A stretch of DNA of 45,693 nt from Mesorhizobium sp. SARCC-RB16n (GCF_008520305.1 NZ_ML703296.1:1-45693); one strand, 5' to 3'; shown: positions 1 to 8,561, numbered from the stretch's first letter. The notes: generated from the sequence alone by a model not told the origin. A program made the numbers and translations.

Positions 1-37
1 ATCAATGCCATCACTCATATGCGATAGCCCTGCCTCG

Positions 38-85
38 TGGGGGAGATGCCCGGCAGGGCAGAGGGGGGGCGCTGTCCCGCCGGCC
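38..85. repeat. RIME-like intergenic mosaic repeat, partial copy
   Basis: This copy shares a G-rich core (gggggagatgcccggcaggg) and the GC-rich flank 'gcgctgtcccgccgg' with the inverted pair at 6697-6860, read on the opposite strand. It lies just 3' of phnE. It looks like one half of the dyad element, because the mirrored CTCCCCC arm is missing. Rhizobia are known to carry such mosaic elements between genes. The rest of 1-111 shows no gene that I can support. Confidence 0.6.
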
Positions 86-111
86 TTCTCGTCCGTTTCT
101 ATATTACAAAG

Positions 112-1479
112 CTATCCCTGCTGGGCCTGCAGCCTGTTGTAATCGTGGATCGTGCGGCTCAGCCGGCGGCGCAGGAAGTTGGAGATGTTGTCGAAGATGA
201 AGACGACGAACAGGATCAGCAACACCATGTAGAAGACGTTGGCCCAGTTGGAGTTGGTGCGCATCGCTTCCCACAGTTTCAGGCCGATGCCGCCGGCGCC
301 GACGGCGCCGATGATGGTGGCGCCGCGGGTGTTGGATTCCCACTGGTAGAGCGTCTGGCTGATGAAGATCGGGATCACTTCGGGCATCACGCCGTAGCGT
401 TGCACCAAAAGGCCGTTGGCACCGGTCGAAAGCACCCCCTCGCGCGGCTTGTCGTCGATGTTCTCCAGGCCTTCCGAATAGACCTTACCGAGCGTGCCGA
501 TCTCGGTGAAGAAGATAGCGGCGCTACCCGCCAGCGGACCGGGACCGAAGGCGCGGGTGAAGAACAGCGCCCAGATCAGCATGTCGACCGAGCGCATGAA
601 GTCGAAGAAGCGCTTGAGCACCTGGCTGAGCACACCGCTCGGCGTGATGTTACGCGCCGCGAAGAAGGCCAGCGGGAAGGCGACGATGCTGCCGAGCAGC
701 GTGCCGAGGAAAGCCATGACGATGGTCTGCAAGAGCTTCGTCCAGACATCGCCATGCTGCCACTGGGCGTTGTTCCAGATGTTGTCGCCGGCCAGCGCGA
801 GGTTCGAGGTGCCGGGCTTCAGTTCTGGCCCCGACATGATCAGCGAGATCACTTCCCCTGCTGATTTGCCGAAGAAGGGCGAGCGTGTGTCAAAGACGAA
901 GTTCGCCCAGCCGAGAAAGCGCTTGCGCACCTTGACGCGGTCGACGGTGACGCGCACCTCGCCGACGAAGCCCATCTTGGCCACGACTTCGTCATCATGA
1001 ACCGTCATCCAGTCGGGCACCGGGCCTGAGACCACCGGCTTGCCGCTGGTCAGCGCCACCGGCACTGTCTGTCCATGAGCGACAATCGTCGCATAGCCCT
1101 TGTCGAAGGTGACGGATTTGGCCTGGCCGTCGATCTGCACGGTGTAGGAACCGTCGGCGTTCTTGATAACCCAATCCGGATTTGGATTCTCGCCCAGCGC
1201 CGAAAAACGCGGATATTTGGGTGTGATCTCCGGCTGGTCGAGCCGGAATTCAGGCTGCAGATCGTAGCTGATCCATTGCGTCAGGAACAGTGGCAGCCGC
1301 TCCCAATGCGATTCGCGCAATACCTGCGGCAGGCTGAAGAACCACAAGGCGTAGACCAGATAGAGGAGAGTGCCAACGAACAGGAGCAGCGGACCGAAGC
1401 GCTTGTATGCCGGGCGCTGGAACACCTGCGGGTGGCGCGCCTCGATCGACAGAATCTCCTCGGCGGTCATGGTCGCCAT
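112..1479 (-). CDS. phnE: Phosphonate ABC transporter permease PhnE, long form
   Basis: This is an inner-membrane permease for phosphonate uptake, 455 aa. The C-terminal half (about residues 255-440) is a normal PhnE permease core: a run of membrane segments, then the cytoplasmic loop with the 'GAVGAGGIG' motif that contacts the ATPase. The N-terminal part has one membrane segment (about 29-50) followed by about 200 residues of soluble, probably periplasmic sequence, so the protein is much longer than a typical PhnE of about 260-300 aa. It starts 3 nt after the other permease gene, so the two are co-transcribed and probably form a heterodimer with PhnC. A second in-frame ATG at codon 4 is possible. 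The family call is firm; the role of the insertion is unknown. Confidence 0.93.
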   Translation of the reverse strand: MATMTAEEILSIEARHPQVFQRPAYKRFGPLLLFVGTLLYLVYALWFFSLPQVLRESHWERLPLFLTQWISYDLQPEFRLDQPEITPKYPRFSALGENPNPDWVIKNADGSYTVQIDGQAKSVTFDKGYATIVAHGQTVPVALTSGKPVVSGPVPDWMTVHDDEVVAKMGFVGEVRVTVDRVKVRKRFLGWANFVFDTRSPFFGKSAGEVISLIMSGPELKPGTSNLALAGDNIWNNAQWQHGDVWTKLLQTIVMAFLGTLLGSIVAFPLAFFAARNITPSGVLSQVLKRFFDFMRSVDMLIWALFFTRAFGPGPLAGSAAIFFTEIGTLGKVYSEGLENIDDKPREGVLSTGANGLLVQRYGVMPEVIPIFISQTLYQWESNTRGATIIGAVGAGGIGLKLWEAMRTNSNWANVFYMVLLILFVVFIFDNISNFLRRRLSRTIHDYNRLQAQQG

Positions 1480-1482
1480 GAT

Positions 1483-2439
1483 TTACGCCCCCATCATAAA
1501 GGCTTGTTCGCCGACCAGCTTGCGACGAAGCCAGGCCGAAAACTGGTCGATGATGAAGATGGTCGTGAACAGCAGCAGCACCAGCGCCAGCGTCTTGGCG
1601 CCGAAGCCGCGCGAGATGGAGAGCTTCAATTCCTCGCCGATGCCACCGCCGCCGACGGCGCCGATGATGGTCGAGGCCCGCACGTTGATCTCGACCCGCA
1701 GCAGCGTATAGGACACGAAATTGGGCAACACCTGCGGCAGGTCGGCGAAGCGCACCCGCTCGAACCAGTTGGCGCCGACCGCAGTCAGGCCTTCCTCGGC
1801 ACGCATGTCGATGTTCTCATTGATCTCGTAGAACAGCTTGCCGAGCGCGCCGATCGAATGCAGGCCGATGGCGATGATGGCGGCGATCGGACCGGTCGAG
1901 ACGATTGCCGCGAACAGGCCGGCGATGACGATTTCGGGAAAGGCACGCAACAGTTCCATGAAGCGCTTGACGACCAGCCGCAGGGCCGGATGCGGCGTCA
2001 GATTGCGCGCCGCGATGAAGGAGAACGGGACTGCGAAAATGAATCCGATGAAGGTCGAGACGAGCGCCACGTTCACCGTGGTCAGCATCAATTCGAAATA
2101 TTCGGGGATGTAGTATCCACCCCAGACATAGACGCGACCGAGCGGGAAATTGAATTCCTGGCTGCCGGTATCATGTGGCGAAGCGATGTCGAATAGCGCG
2201 CGCCAGACGTCGTTCCAATCCTTCGGGACCAGCCAACTCAGGAAATCCAGAAGGTGTGGCAACCGCTTGAAGAAATGCCCGGCATTGGCTTCGTCGGCGA
2301 ACCACATGCTGGAAAACATCGCGGCTAGCAGCAGGCCGACGCCGAGCACGGTATAGAATCGGCGCAGCGACGTCTGGCGTCGCCAGGCATCGGCCACCTG
2401 ATGGGTGGCGCCGGAGGGAGCTGTCACGGAAAGGGTCAT
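1483..2439 (-). CDS. phnE: Phosphonate ABC transporter permease PhnE
   Basis: This is an inner-membrane subunit of the phosphonate transporter, 318 aa. It has an N-terminal membrane segment (about 30-50), then a permease core of several helices from about residue 118. The ATPase-coupling loop reads 'STIIGAVGGGGIGEEL', the PhnE-type EAA loop. It is the first of two consecutive phnE genes, as in many rhizobial phnCDEE sets, and follows phnD after 59 nt that hold a hairpin with a T-run. No strong Shine-Dalgarno sequence precedes the ATG, so translation may be weaker than for phnD. Confidence 0.94.
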   Translation of the reverse strand: MTLSVTAPSGATHQVADAWRRQTSLRRFYTVLGVGLLLAAMFSSMWFADEANAGHFFKRLPHLLDFLSWLVPKDWNDVWRALFDIASPHDTGSQEFNFPLGRVYVWGGYYIPEYFELMLTTVNVALVSTFIGFIFAVPFSFIAARNLTPHPALRLVVKRFMELLRAFPEIVIAGLFAAIVSTGPIAAIIAIGLHSIGALGKLFYEINENIDMRAEEGLTAVGANWFERVRFADLPQVLPNFVSYTLLRVEINVRASTIIGAVGGGGIGEELKLSISRGFGAKTLALVLLLFTTIFIIDQFSAWLRRKLVGEQAFMMGA

Positions 2440-2451
2440 GATCGGAGATGC

Positions 2452-2486
2452 AAAAAGGGCGGTACTTGATGAGGTACCGCCCCTTT
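2452..2486 (-). terminator. Hairpin with T-run between phnD and phnE
   Basis: On the minus strand the arms GGGCGGTAC and GTACCGCCC pair perfectly (9 bp) around a short loop and are followed by TTTTT. This is the shape of an intrinsic terminator. Because it lies inside a gene cluster, it more likely acts as a partial terminator or an mRNA-stabilising 3' end that lets phnD be made in excess over the permeases. The last point is inference. Confidence 0.72.
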
Positions 2487-2498
2487 GCGATTTCGCCG

Positions 2499-3407
2499 TT
2501 AGCCGCCGATGGCTGCCTTACGGGCTTCGACGATGACGCTGTAGAAGTCGGGCTTCACCGGAACGTAGCCGGTGAAATCTCCGCCTTCGACGCCTTCGAA
2601 GCAGGCCTTGTCCTTATTGGGCAGTTCGGTGAAGAAGGCGGCCAGCTTTGTGGCCATCTCGTCGCCAATCGCCGTGCGCACGACGAGCGGGCCGTTCGGG
2701 ATCAGGCCCGAGCGCCAAACCTCGACGAAGTCGTTCGGGTCGACGGCACCCTTGGCGACCACCTTGTGGAAGGTGCCCGAGGTGAAGCCGTTCTTGAAGT
2801 CGCCGATGCCCGAGGAATCGTCGACGGAGACATCAACCTTGCCGTCGCGCAGGGCGAGGATGTTGTTCTCGTGGCCGCCGTTGAACTGGGTCGAGGCGAA
2901 GAAGGCCTCGTTCGAGGCGCCGGTGGTCTTCGGAATCTGGGTCAGCGGGATCAGATAGCCGGAGGTCGAATCCGGGTCGGCATAGCCGAGCTTCTTGCCC
3001 TTGGCCGACTTAATGTCGGTGATCCCCGAGGTCTTCAGCGCCAGGCCGATCGAATAATAGCCGGTGGAGCCGTCGGTCTGCTTGGTGGTGAGGATCGGGG
3101 TAACCGCCTTCGGATCCTTGAGATAGACGCTGGCGTAGCCGGAAGCGCCGAGTTCGGCGAAGTCGAGCGTGCCGCCGAGCAGGCCCTGGATGACGCCGTC
3201 ATAGTCGGCGGCCGGGAAAAGCGAAACCTTTTCGAAGCCGAATTCGGCCTTCAGGTGATCGGCCAGGCACTGATAGTTGCGCAGCCGGTCGGTTTCGTTT
3301 TCACCGCCGAGAATGCCGACGCGAAATTCCTTCATATCGGCGGCGTGGGCCATGCTGGTGGCCATGGCGAGCACCGAAACGGCACCGAAAACCATCTTCC
3401 TGAACAT
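2499..3407 (-). CDS. phnD: Phosphonate ABC transporter substrate-binding protein PhnD
   Basis: This is the periplasmic binding protein that captures phosphonates for the PhnC/PhnE transporter, 302 aa. Residues 1-22 form a signal peptide ending in AHA-AD. The mature part begins with the family pattern 'FRVGILGGENETDRL' and contains 'DFAELGASGYASVY' and 'YADPDSTSGYLIPL', which match the PhnD fold that closes on the phosphonate group. A good ribosome site (AGGAGAG, 7 nt upstream) fixes the start. It lies between phnC and the two phnE genes, 111 nt after phnC. Confidence 0.95.
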   Translation of the reverse strand: MFRKMVFGAVSVLAMATSMAHAADMKEFRVGILGGENETDRLRNYQCLADHLKAEFGFEKVSLFPAADYDGVIQGLLGGTLDFAELGASGYASVYLKDPKAVTPILTTKQTDGSTGYYSIGLALKTSGITDIKSAKGKKLGYADPDSTSGYLIPLTQIPKTTGASNEAFFASTQFNGGHENNILALRDGKVDVSVDDSSGIGDFKNGFTSGTFHKVVAKGAVDPNDFVEVWRSGLIPNGPLVVRTAIGDEMATKLAAFFTELPNKDKACFEGVEGGDFTGYVPVKPDFYSVIVEARKAAIGG

Positions 3408-3518
3408 TGATATCTCTCCTGTAAGTTCCGGCCCCGCGCCGGCAGCGTTCTTGATTTTGACAAGTGCCCTTGACGCGGGCGGACGATCCAGGCTGCTCGC
3501 TATTGGCCCGCAATGGGC

Positions 3519-4376
3519 TCAGTATCCCGGGAATGCGGGTTCGAGCGGTCCGGCGGATGCGGCGATTTTCTGCTTGAAGGCAACGCTGGTGGAGGTGATG
3601 ACCTCCGATATCTCGCCGCCATTGCTGTCGGCGCCGTAGACGAGACGCACGGCTTCGCGGTCGAGCTCTTCGGGCGGCCCGTCGAAGACGACCTTGCCGG
3701 CTGCCATGCCGATGATGCGGTTGCAATAGGTGCGGGCGGTATCCAGCGTATGCAGGTTGGTGACGACGGTGATGCCTTCGCGCAGATTGATGTCCTGCAG
3801 CGAATCCATCACCACCTTGGCGTTGAGCGGGTCGAGCGAGGCGATCGGCTCGTCGGCGAGGATCACCTTGGGCTGCTGCATCATGGCGCGGGCGATGGCG
3901 ACACGCTGCTGCTGGCCGCCCGACAAGGTGCCGGCGGGCTGAAGTGCCGTACGGGCGATGTCGAGCCGCTCGAGCGCGGCGACCGCCTCCGCGCACTCGG
4001 CGCGCGAGAACATGCCGAGAAGGTTGGACATGGTCGAACGGTGGTTCAGTTTGCCAAGCAGCACGTTGGTCAGCACGTCGAGGCGCGGCACCAGGTTGAA
4101 CTGCTGGAAGATCATGGCGCAGTCGCGCTGCCAGCGCCGCAGGGGCGAGCCGCGCAACTGGGAGACCTCGGCGCCGTCAAAAAAAATCGACCCCTGGCTG
4201 GGGTCGACAAGACGGTTGATCATGCGAAGAAGAGTGGATTTGCCGGCACCCGAACGACCGATCACGCCGACCATCTGCCCCTGCGGGATCGAGATGTTGA
4301 CGTCGCTGACGGCGGTGTTCTTGCCAAATCGTCGGCTGACACCGCGAATTTCGAGCGTGGCAGAGGTTGCTGGCAT
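3519..4376 (-). CDS. phnC: Phosphonate ABC transporter ATP-binding protein PhnC
   Basis: This is the ATPase that drives phosphonate import, 285 aa. Walker A reads 'GRSGAGKST', the signature 'LSGGQQQRV' and Walker B '[13 protein letters not shown]', in the usual order. The frame stays open upstream to 4613, but the alignment with PhnC begins at [10 protein letters not shown], so the ATG at 4376 is chosen. It is the first gene of the transporter block, 128 nt behind the DUF1045 gene. That gap could hold its own promoter; a weak PhoB-like box lies about 66 nt upstream. Confidence 0.94.
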   Translation of the reverse strand: MPATSATLEIRGVSRRFGKNTAVSDVNISIPQGQMVGVIGRSGAGKSTLLRMINRLVDPSQGSIFFDGAEVSQLRGSPLRRWQRDCAMIFQQFNLVPRLDVLTNVLLGKLNHRSTMSNLLGMFSRAECAEAVAALERLDIARTALQPAGTLSGGQQQRVAIARAMMQQPKVILADEPIASLDPLNAKVVMDSLQDINLREGITVVTNLHTLDTARTYCNRIIGMAAGKVVFDGPPEELDREAVRLVYGADSNGGEISEVITSTSVAFKQKIAASAGPLEPAFPGY

Positions 4377-4441
4377 GGCAGGTTCCAGTCCGGACCTATT
4401 GATCGTCAGGCTCTCGCCTAACGCAACCACATGAACCTGCC

Positions 4442-4459
4442 GTGTCGCGATGATGTCAG
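4442..4459 (-). promoter_or_regulatory. phnC: Weak PhoB-box-like sequence upstream of phnC
   Basis: On the minus strand CTGACAT-CATC-GCGACAC matches the two-repeat PhoB consensus (CTGTCAT-N4-CTGTCAT) at 9 of 14 positions. The first repeat is good and the second poor. It is about as far from the phnC start as the better boxes are from theirs, which is the only support beyond the match. Confidence 0.25.
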
Positions 4460-4504
4460 TTTTGTTACGCTCCACAGGCGTGATGACCGGCACCTTGCGG
4501 GCAA

Positions 4505-5215
4505 TCAGCCGAGCACCAGCAACTCCTCGAAATGCTTCATGTCGCGGAAGGCGCAGAAGGCGGGGGCCTTGATCTCGATCACCGGCGCCTGCCGCGCGAA
4601 AAGCGCCAGGCAATCATCGAAAAGCACCTGCCATGCGGCGGCCCGATCATCTGCAAGACGCTGGATCTGATAGGCGAAGGTGATGTGGAAGACGTAAGCG
4701 TCGTGATCGGGGTGCCGGTAGCCGAACGGCACGGTAAGCGCATCGCGCCATTCACGCATGATGCGCACGTCCTCGTCGGTCGCGCCGGCAACGGTGAGAC
4801 CGGTCGGCAGGACTTCGACCACCTTGATACTGAAAGGGCCGGCGCCCTCGAAACCCTTCAGGCGCTCCAGATAGAGGCGGGTCATGGCGTCGATTCCGGT
4901 GTCGAGCGGCACGTCCCGCGGCCAGAAGGGCAAGCGGCGGCGATATTCGATGATGCCCTGGAACAACGTCATGTGCAGGCTGGAGACCGGCGTGAAGGCG
5001 AGGCGGTCGGCATCGGGCATTGCCATCATCCGATTGCGGACAGCGAGAACCACTGCTTCGGAGGGCGAGCCGCTGACCAGATGGCTGACGACGGTATTGC
5101 CGGGCTCGAGGAGAAAGTTGCCCGACACGTCGTAGCGCGTGCCAAGGTGCGGCGGCGGCGACGGATTGGAGCCGGCAAAGAAGCCGGCGAGCGAGGGTCT
5201 GACGGTGTCGAGCAT
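4505..5215 (-). CDS. DUF1045 protein of phosphonate operons (2H phosphoesterase-like)
   Basis: This 236-aa cytoplasmic protein belongs to the DUF1045 family, known from C-P lyase operons. Two short patterns, 'LHMTLFQG' and '[11 protein letters not shown]', have the H-x-T/S spacing of the 2H phosphoesterase (LigT-like) superfamily, so a role in hydrolysing a cyclic phosphate or ribose phosphonate intermediate is possible. A strong ribosome site (AAGGAGA, 5 nt before the ATG) fixes the start, although the frame is open further upstream. It follows the hexapeptide transferase after 134 nt. The family call is good; the reaction is inferred. Confidence 0.85.
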   Translation of the reverse strand: MLDTVRPSLAGFFAGSNPSPPPHLGTRYDVSGNFLLEPGNTVVSHLVSGSPSEAVVLAVRNRMMAMPDADRLAFTPVSSLHMTLFQGIIEYRRRLPFWPRDVPLDTGIDAMTRLYLERLKGFEGAGPFSIKVVEVLPTGLTVAGATDEDVRIMREWRDALTVPFGYRHPDHDAYVFHITFAYQIQRLADDRAAAWQVLFDDCLALFARQAPVIEIKAPAFCAFRDMKHFEELLVLG

Positions 5216-5281
5216 GGCGATCTCCTTGGGAGATGGCGTCCTGTCCGAATCGTATGTCAGGGATATGAACAGGCTCGCCCT

Positions 5282-5299
5282 ATGACGATGATGTGAGAG
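5282..5299 (-). promoter_or_regulatory. Candidate PhoB box upstream of the DUF1045 gene
   Basis: The minus strand reads CTCTCAC-ATCA-TCGTCAT, two 7-mers spaced by 4 as in PhoB boxes, about 67 nt before the start codon. It resembles the box upstream of phnG (CTGTCAC-GCAC-CCGTCAT). It could give the distal half of the cluster its own phosphate-responsive promoter. Confidence 0.42.
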
Positions 5300-5349
5300 C
5301 TCTGTCTCTTTGCCTGACGCAACCGGTTCCCAGTTTTCCTGGAATTGCC

Positions 5350-5967
5350 CTATCCCTCGTACTTCTCCAGGAACGCCTCGGCCGATAGTTCGCGAAAGTC
5401 GTCGAGCGAGGCGCGGAGCCTGGCATGGTCCCAGTCCCACCAGGCGAGCGCCTGGTAGCGTTCAGCGGTGTGGCGGTCGAAGCGCTCGCGGATCGGTTTG
5501 GCCGGCACGCCGGCGACGATGGTGTAGGGCGGGACATCTTTCGATACGACCGCGCCGGCACCAACCGCGGCGCCGTCACCGACGGTGACGCCGGGCAGGA
5601 CGGTCGAGCCGTGGCCGAGCCAGGTGTCGTGGCCGATGGTGACGCGTTTGGCGCGACGCTCGGCGAAGAATTCGCTCTCGTGCTCGGCGTCGTCCCAATA
5701 GTCCGACGCGCGGTAGGTGAAGTGGTGCAGCGTCGGCCGCCAGGTCGGGTGGTTGGTGGCGTTGAGGCGCACGCTGGCCGCGATGTTGGCAAATTTGCCG
5801 ATCGTCGCGCACCAGACCGCGCAGTCCTGCATCATGTAGGAATAGTCGCCGAGCTGACTTTCCGAGACCCGGCTGCGGTCGGCGATCTCGGTCCAGCGGC
5901 CGAGCGTCGAGTTGTGCACCTCCGCCGTCGGATGCACCAGCGGCGTTTCCGACAATTTCCTGGTCAT
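5350..5967 (-). CDS. Hexapeptide-repeat acyltransferase of the phosphonate operon
   Basis: This 205-aa left-handed beta-helix transferase of the xenobiotic/chloramphenicol acetyltransferase type belongs to the subfamily found in phn operons. Hexapeptide turns are visible at about 10-60 and 100-160, for example '[20 protein letters not shown]' and '[20 protein letters not shown]'. The conserved catalytic-loop region near '[18 protein letters not shown]' is present. It overlaps the end of phnL by ATGA, so it is translationally coupled. The acceptor is unknown; an aminophosphonate, as for PhnO, is an attractive guess. Confidence 0.88.
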   Translation of the reverse strand: MTRKLSETPLVHPTAEVHNSTLGRWTEIADRSRVSESQLGDYSYMMQDCAVWCATIGKFANIAASVRLNATNHPTWRPTLHHFTYRASDYWDDAEHESEFFAERRAKRVTIGHDTWLGHGSTVLPGVTVGDGAAVGAGAVVSKDVPPYTIVAGVPAKPIRERFDRHTAERYQALAWWDWDHARLRASLDDFRELSAEAFLEKYEG

Positions 5968-6671
5968 GCGGCGAGTTTTCCCGGAGCGAAGGCGGTGACG
6001 TCGATGACCCTGTCGGCCACCGCCTCGCGCACTTCGTGGTCATGGAAGATGCCGAGCAAGGCGACGCCTGCCGCCTTCTTGGCGGCGATGAGTTCGATCA
6101 CCACGTCGCGGTTCGTTGCGTCGAGCGATGCGGTCGGCTCGTCGAGCAGCAGGATAGGGTGCTCGGTGATGAAGCCGCGCGCGATGTTGACGCGCTGCTG
6201 CTCGCCGCCGGAGAAGGTTGCCGGCGGCAGCATCCAGAGCTTTTCCGGCAGATTGAGCTGGGCCAGCAAGGCGCGTGCCTTGGCTCGGGCTGCCTCGCGC
6301 TCCTCGCCGCGTTCAACCAGTGGTTCTGCGACGACATCGAGAGCGGAGACGCGCGGCACGGTGCGCAGGAACTGGCTGACATAGCCGATCGTTTGCCGGC
6401 GAACGGAAAGCACCGTGCGCGGGCTGGCACGGGCGAGATCGATCAACCCGTCCTCGTGCGTGACGATGATCTGGCCTTCGTCGACGGCGTAGTTGCCGTA
6501 GAGCATCTTCAGGATCGAGCTCTTGCCGGCACCGGACGGACCGCCGAGCACGGTGCATTCACCCGCCTTGATCGAGAACGAGACGCCGGCGACGACAGGC
6601 AATTTGATGCCGTCACGCAGATGCATGGTGAAGCTTTTGGCGACGTCGGAGACAACGAGTGGGGTCGGCAT
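5964..6671 (-). CDS. phnL: C-P lyase complex ATPase-like subunit PhnL
   Basis: This ABC-type ATPase of the carbon-phosphorus lyase system, 235 aa, is needed with PhnG-H-I to form ribose triphosphonate. Walker A is 'GPSGAGKSS', the signature 'FSGGEQQRV' and Walker B '[11 protein letters not shown]'. A TTG five codons upstream is in frame, but GGAG sits 9 nt before the ATG at 6671, which I take as the start. It is separated from phnK by 205 nt holding a repeat element, and is coupled downstream to the acyltransferase gene. Confidence 0.93.
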   Translation of the reverse strand: MPTPLVVSDVAKSFTMHLRDGIKLPVVAGVSFSIKAGECTVLGGPSGAGKSSILKMLYGNYAVDEGQIIVTHEDGLIDLARASPRTVLSVRRQTIGYVSQFLRTVPRVSALDVVAEPLVERGEEREAARAKARALLAQLNLPEKLWMLPPATFSGGEQQRVNIARGFITEHPILLLDEPTASLDATNRDVVIELIAAKKAAGVALLGIFHDHEVREAVADRVIDVTAFAPGKLAA

Positions 6672-6696
6672 CAGAAGGTTCTCCAATCGTCAATCG

Positions 6697-6860
6697 TCGG
6701 CGGGACAGCGCCCCCTGCCTTGCCAGGCATCTCCCCCTCAAGGGGGGAGATCGGCTGTCGCATTCGTCGTCGCCAAACTGCTGTATTGTAGAATAGGCGG
6801 GACATGGAAACTGCCAATCTCCCCCCTTGAGGGGGAGATGTCCGGCAGGACAGAGCGGGG
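6697..6860. repeat. RIME-like repeat pair in inverted orientation within the phn operon
   Basis: Two near-identical dyads, at 6729-6751 and 6817-6839, each carry ATCTCCCCC facing its complement around TCAAG. Flanks that read GGGACAG...TGCC..GGCATCTCC on one strand reappear in reverse at the other end, ending at 6860. A 65-nt spacer lies between them. The arrangement fits a rhizobial intergenic mosaic element of two palindromic units. It is transcribed as part of the phn mRNA between phnK and phnL and could form a large stem. Confidence 0.75.
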
Positions 6861-6876
6861 TGTTCAAGCGCCATCG

Positions 6877-7653
6877 TCAAACCTGCAAAATCGAAGAAAC
6901 AAGCAATTGCGTGTAGGGGGCGCGCGGGTCGTCGAGCACGCGATCGGTGAGGCCGCTTTCGACGACGCGGCCGTCCTTCATCACCATCATGCGCTGCGAC
7001 AGAAGCCGCGCGACGGCGAGGTCGTGGGTGACGACGATGGCCGCAAGACCAAGGTCGGTGACCAGACCGCGCAAGAGATCAAGCAGGCGCGCCTGCACCG
7101 AGACGTCGAGGCCGCCGGTCGGTTCGTCCATGAACACCAGCCGTGGCCCGGTGACGAGGTTGCGGGCGATCTGCAGGCGCTGGCGCATGCCGCCGGAAAA
7201 GGCGCGGGGTTCGTCGTCGATGCGGTCTTCCTCGATCTCGACGCGCGACAGCCAGTCGACAGCCGTGGCGCGGATCTTGCCGTAATGGCGGTCGCCGACC
7301 GCCATCAGACGCTCGCCGACATTGGCGCCGGCAGACACCGTCATGCGCAGGCCATCGGCCGGATTCTGATGGACAAAGCCCCAGTCGGTGCGCATCAGGA
7401 AGCGGCGCTCGGCCTCGCTCATGCGGTAGAGTTCGCGGAACTGGCCGTCACGCATGCGGTAGCTCGCGGTGCCGGAGGACGGCAGCAGCCGCGTCGACAG
7501 GCAGTTGAGCAGCGTCGTCTTGCCGGAGCCAGATTCGCCGACGACCGCCAGAACCTCGCCCGGCCACAGGTCGAAGGAGACATTGTCGCAGCCGACGCGC
7601 GAGCCATAGAATTTCGACAGCGCCGAGACGCGCAGCAGCGGTTCGTCGGTCAT
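6877..7653 (-). CDS. phnK: C-P lyase complex ATPase subunit PhnK
   Basis: This 258-aa ABC-type ATPase resembles the dipeptide-transporter class and is known to dock on PhnJ in the C-P lyase core complex. Walker A is 'GESGSGKTT', the signature 'FSGGMRQRL' and Walker B 'LVFMDEPTGGLD'. The start MTDEPLLRV overlaps the phnJ stop by ATGA; longer in-frame sequence upstream is phnJ coding sequence in another frame. It is followed by the repeat element. Confidence 0.95.
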   Translation of the reverse strand: MTDEPLLRVSALSKFYGSRVGCDNVSFDLWPGEVLAVVGESGSGKTTLLNCLSTRLLPSSGTASYRMRDGQFRELYRMSEAERRFLMRTDWGFVHQNPADGLRMTVSAGANVGERLMAVGDRHYGKIRATAVDWLSRVEIEEDRIDDEPRAFSGGMRQRLQIARNLVTGPRLVFMDEPTGGLDVSVQARLLDLLRGLVTDLGLAAIVVTHDLAVARLLSQRMMVMKDGRVVESGLTDRVLDDPRAPYTQLLVSSILQV

Positions 7654-8561
7654 CGCGCCGGCTCCATGTTTCCTGGGGCAAGATCGGTTTCGGGGGCAAG
7701 GTGACCGCGATGGCCGTCTGCTCGCCGCTTCTCGCAGTAATCGGTGTCGGAGCAGACGAACATGTGGCCGCCGTGGTCGTCGAGGATGACCTCGTCGAGA
7801 TAGACATTCTCGGCCGCGCACAGCGCGCAGGGCTGGTCGAAAGTCTGCACTTCGAACGGATGATCCTCGAAGTCGAGGCTGACCACATCGGTGAAAGGCG
7901 GCACCGCATAGATGCGCTTTTCGCGGCCGGCGCCGAACAGCTGCAAGGCCGGCGAGCGGTGCATCTTGGGATTGTCGAATTTCGGCGTCGGCGACGGGTC
8001 CATCACATAGCGGCCCTCGACCTTGACCGGATAAGCATAGGTGGTGGCGATGCGCCCGTGCTTGGCGATGTCCTCGTAGAGCTTCACATGCATGAGGCCG
8101 TATTCCTCCAGCGCATGCATTTTGCGCGTCTCGGTCTCGCGCGGTTCGAGGAAGCGCAGCGGCTCGGGGATCGGCACCTGATAGACCAGCACCTGGCCCG
8201 CGGTGAGCGGATGTTCGGGGATGCGATGGCGGGTCTGGATGATGGTGGCGGCGGCGGTATCGGTCGTTACCGCGACATTGGCTACTTTCTTGAAGAAGGC
8301 GCGGATCGAGACCGCGTTGGTGGTGTCATCGGCGCCCTGGTCGATGACCTTCAGCACGTCATCGGGGCCGATGATCGATGCAGTGACCTGGACGCCGCCG
8401 GTGCCCCAGCCATAAGGCATCGGCATTTCGCGCGAGGCGAACGGCACCTGATAGCCGGGGATGGCGATGCCCTTGAGGATCGCGCGGCGGATCATCCGCT
8501 TGGTCTGCTCGTCAAGATAGGCGAAGTTGTAGGTGGCGATGTCGGTCGGTTGCGCAGTCAT
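7650..8561 (-). CDS. phnJ: Carbon-phosphorus lyase PhnJ (radical SAM)
   Basis: This is the catalytic subunit that breaks the C-P bond of ribose-1-phosphonate 5-phosphate through an iron-sulfur cluster and radical chemistry, 303 aa. The cysteine array C245-x2-C248-x21-C270-x5-C276 and G36 in 'IAIPGYQ' correspond to E. coli C241, C244, C266, C272 and G32, which hold the cluster, the thiyl radical and the glycyl radical. The sequence is very close to E. coli PhnJ throughout, with a slightly longer C-terminus. It overlaps phnI and phnK by ATGA at both ends, as expected for a stoichiometric complex. Confidence 0.98.
   Translation of the reverse strand: MTAQPTDIATYNFAYLDEQTKRMIRRAILKGIAIPGYQVPFASREMPMPYGWGTGGVQVTASIIGPDDVLKVIDQGADDTTNAVSIRAFFKKVANVAVTTDTAAATIIQTRHRIPEHPLTAGQVLVYQVPIPEPLRFLEPRETETRKMHALEEYGLMHVKLYEDIAKHGRIATTYAYPVKVEGRYVMDPSPTPKFDNPKMHRSPALQLFGAGREKRIYAVPPFTDVVSLDFEDHPFEVQTFDQPCALCAAENVYLDEVILDDHGGHMFVCSDTDYCEKRRADGHRGHLAPETDLAPGNMEPAR

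Noticed and set aside
1075-2196. Long open frame on the plus strand across the phnE genes
   Set aside because: It is antisense to two clear permease genes, has the Asp/Arg-rich make-up of a reverse-frame shadow in GC-rich DNA, and no family motif.
6697-6860. Insertion sequence or CRISPR array in the phn cluster
   Set aside because: There is no transposase frame, no target duplication and only two dyads with one spacer; a RIME-like element fits better.
6671-6880. Short open frames within the phnK-phnL gap
   Set aside because: They translate the repeat element itself and carry no ribosome site.
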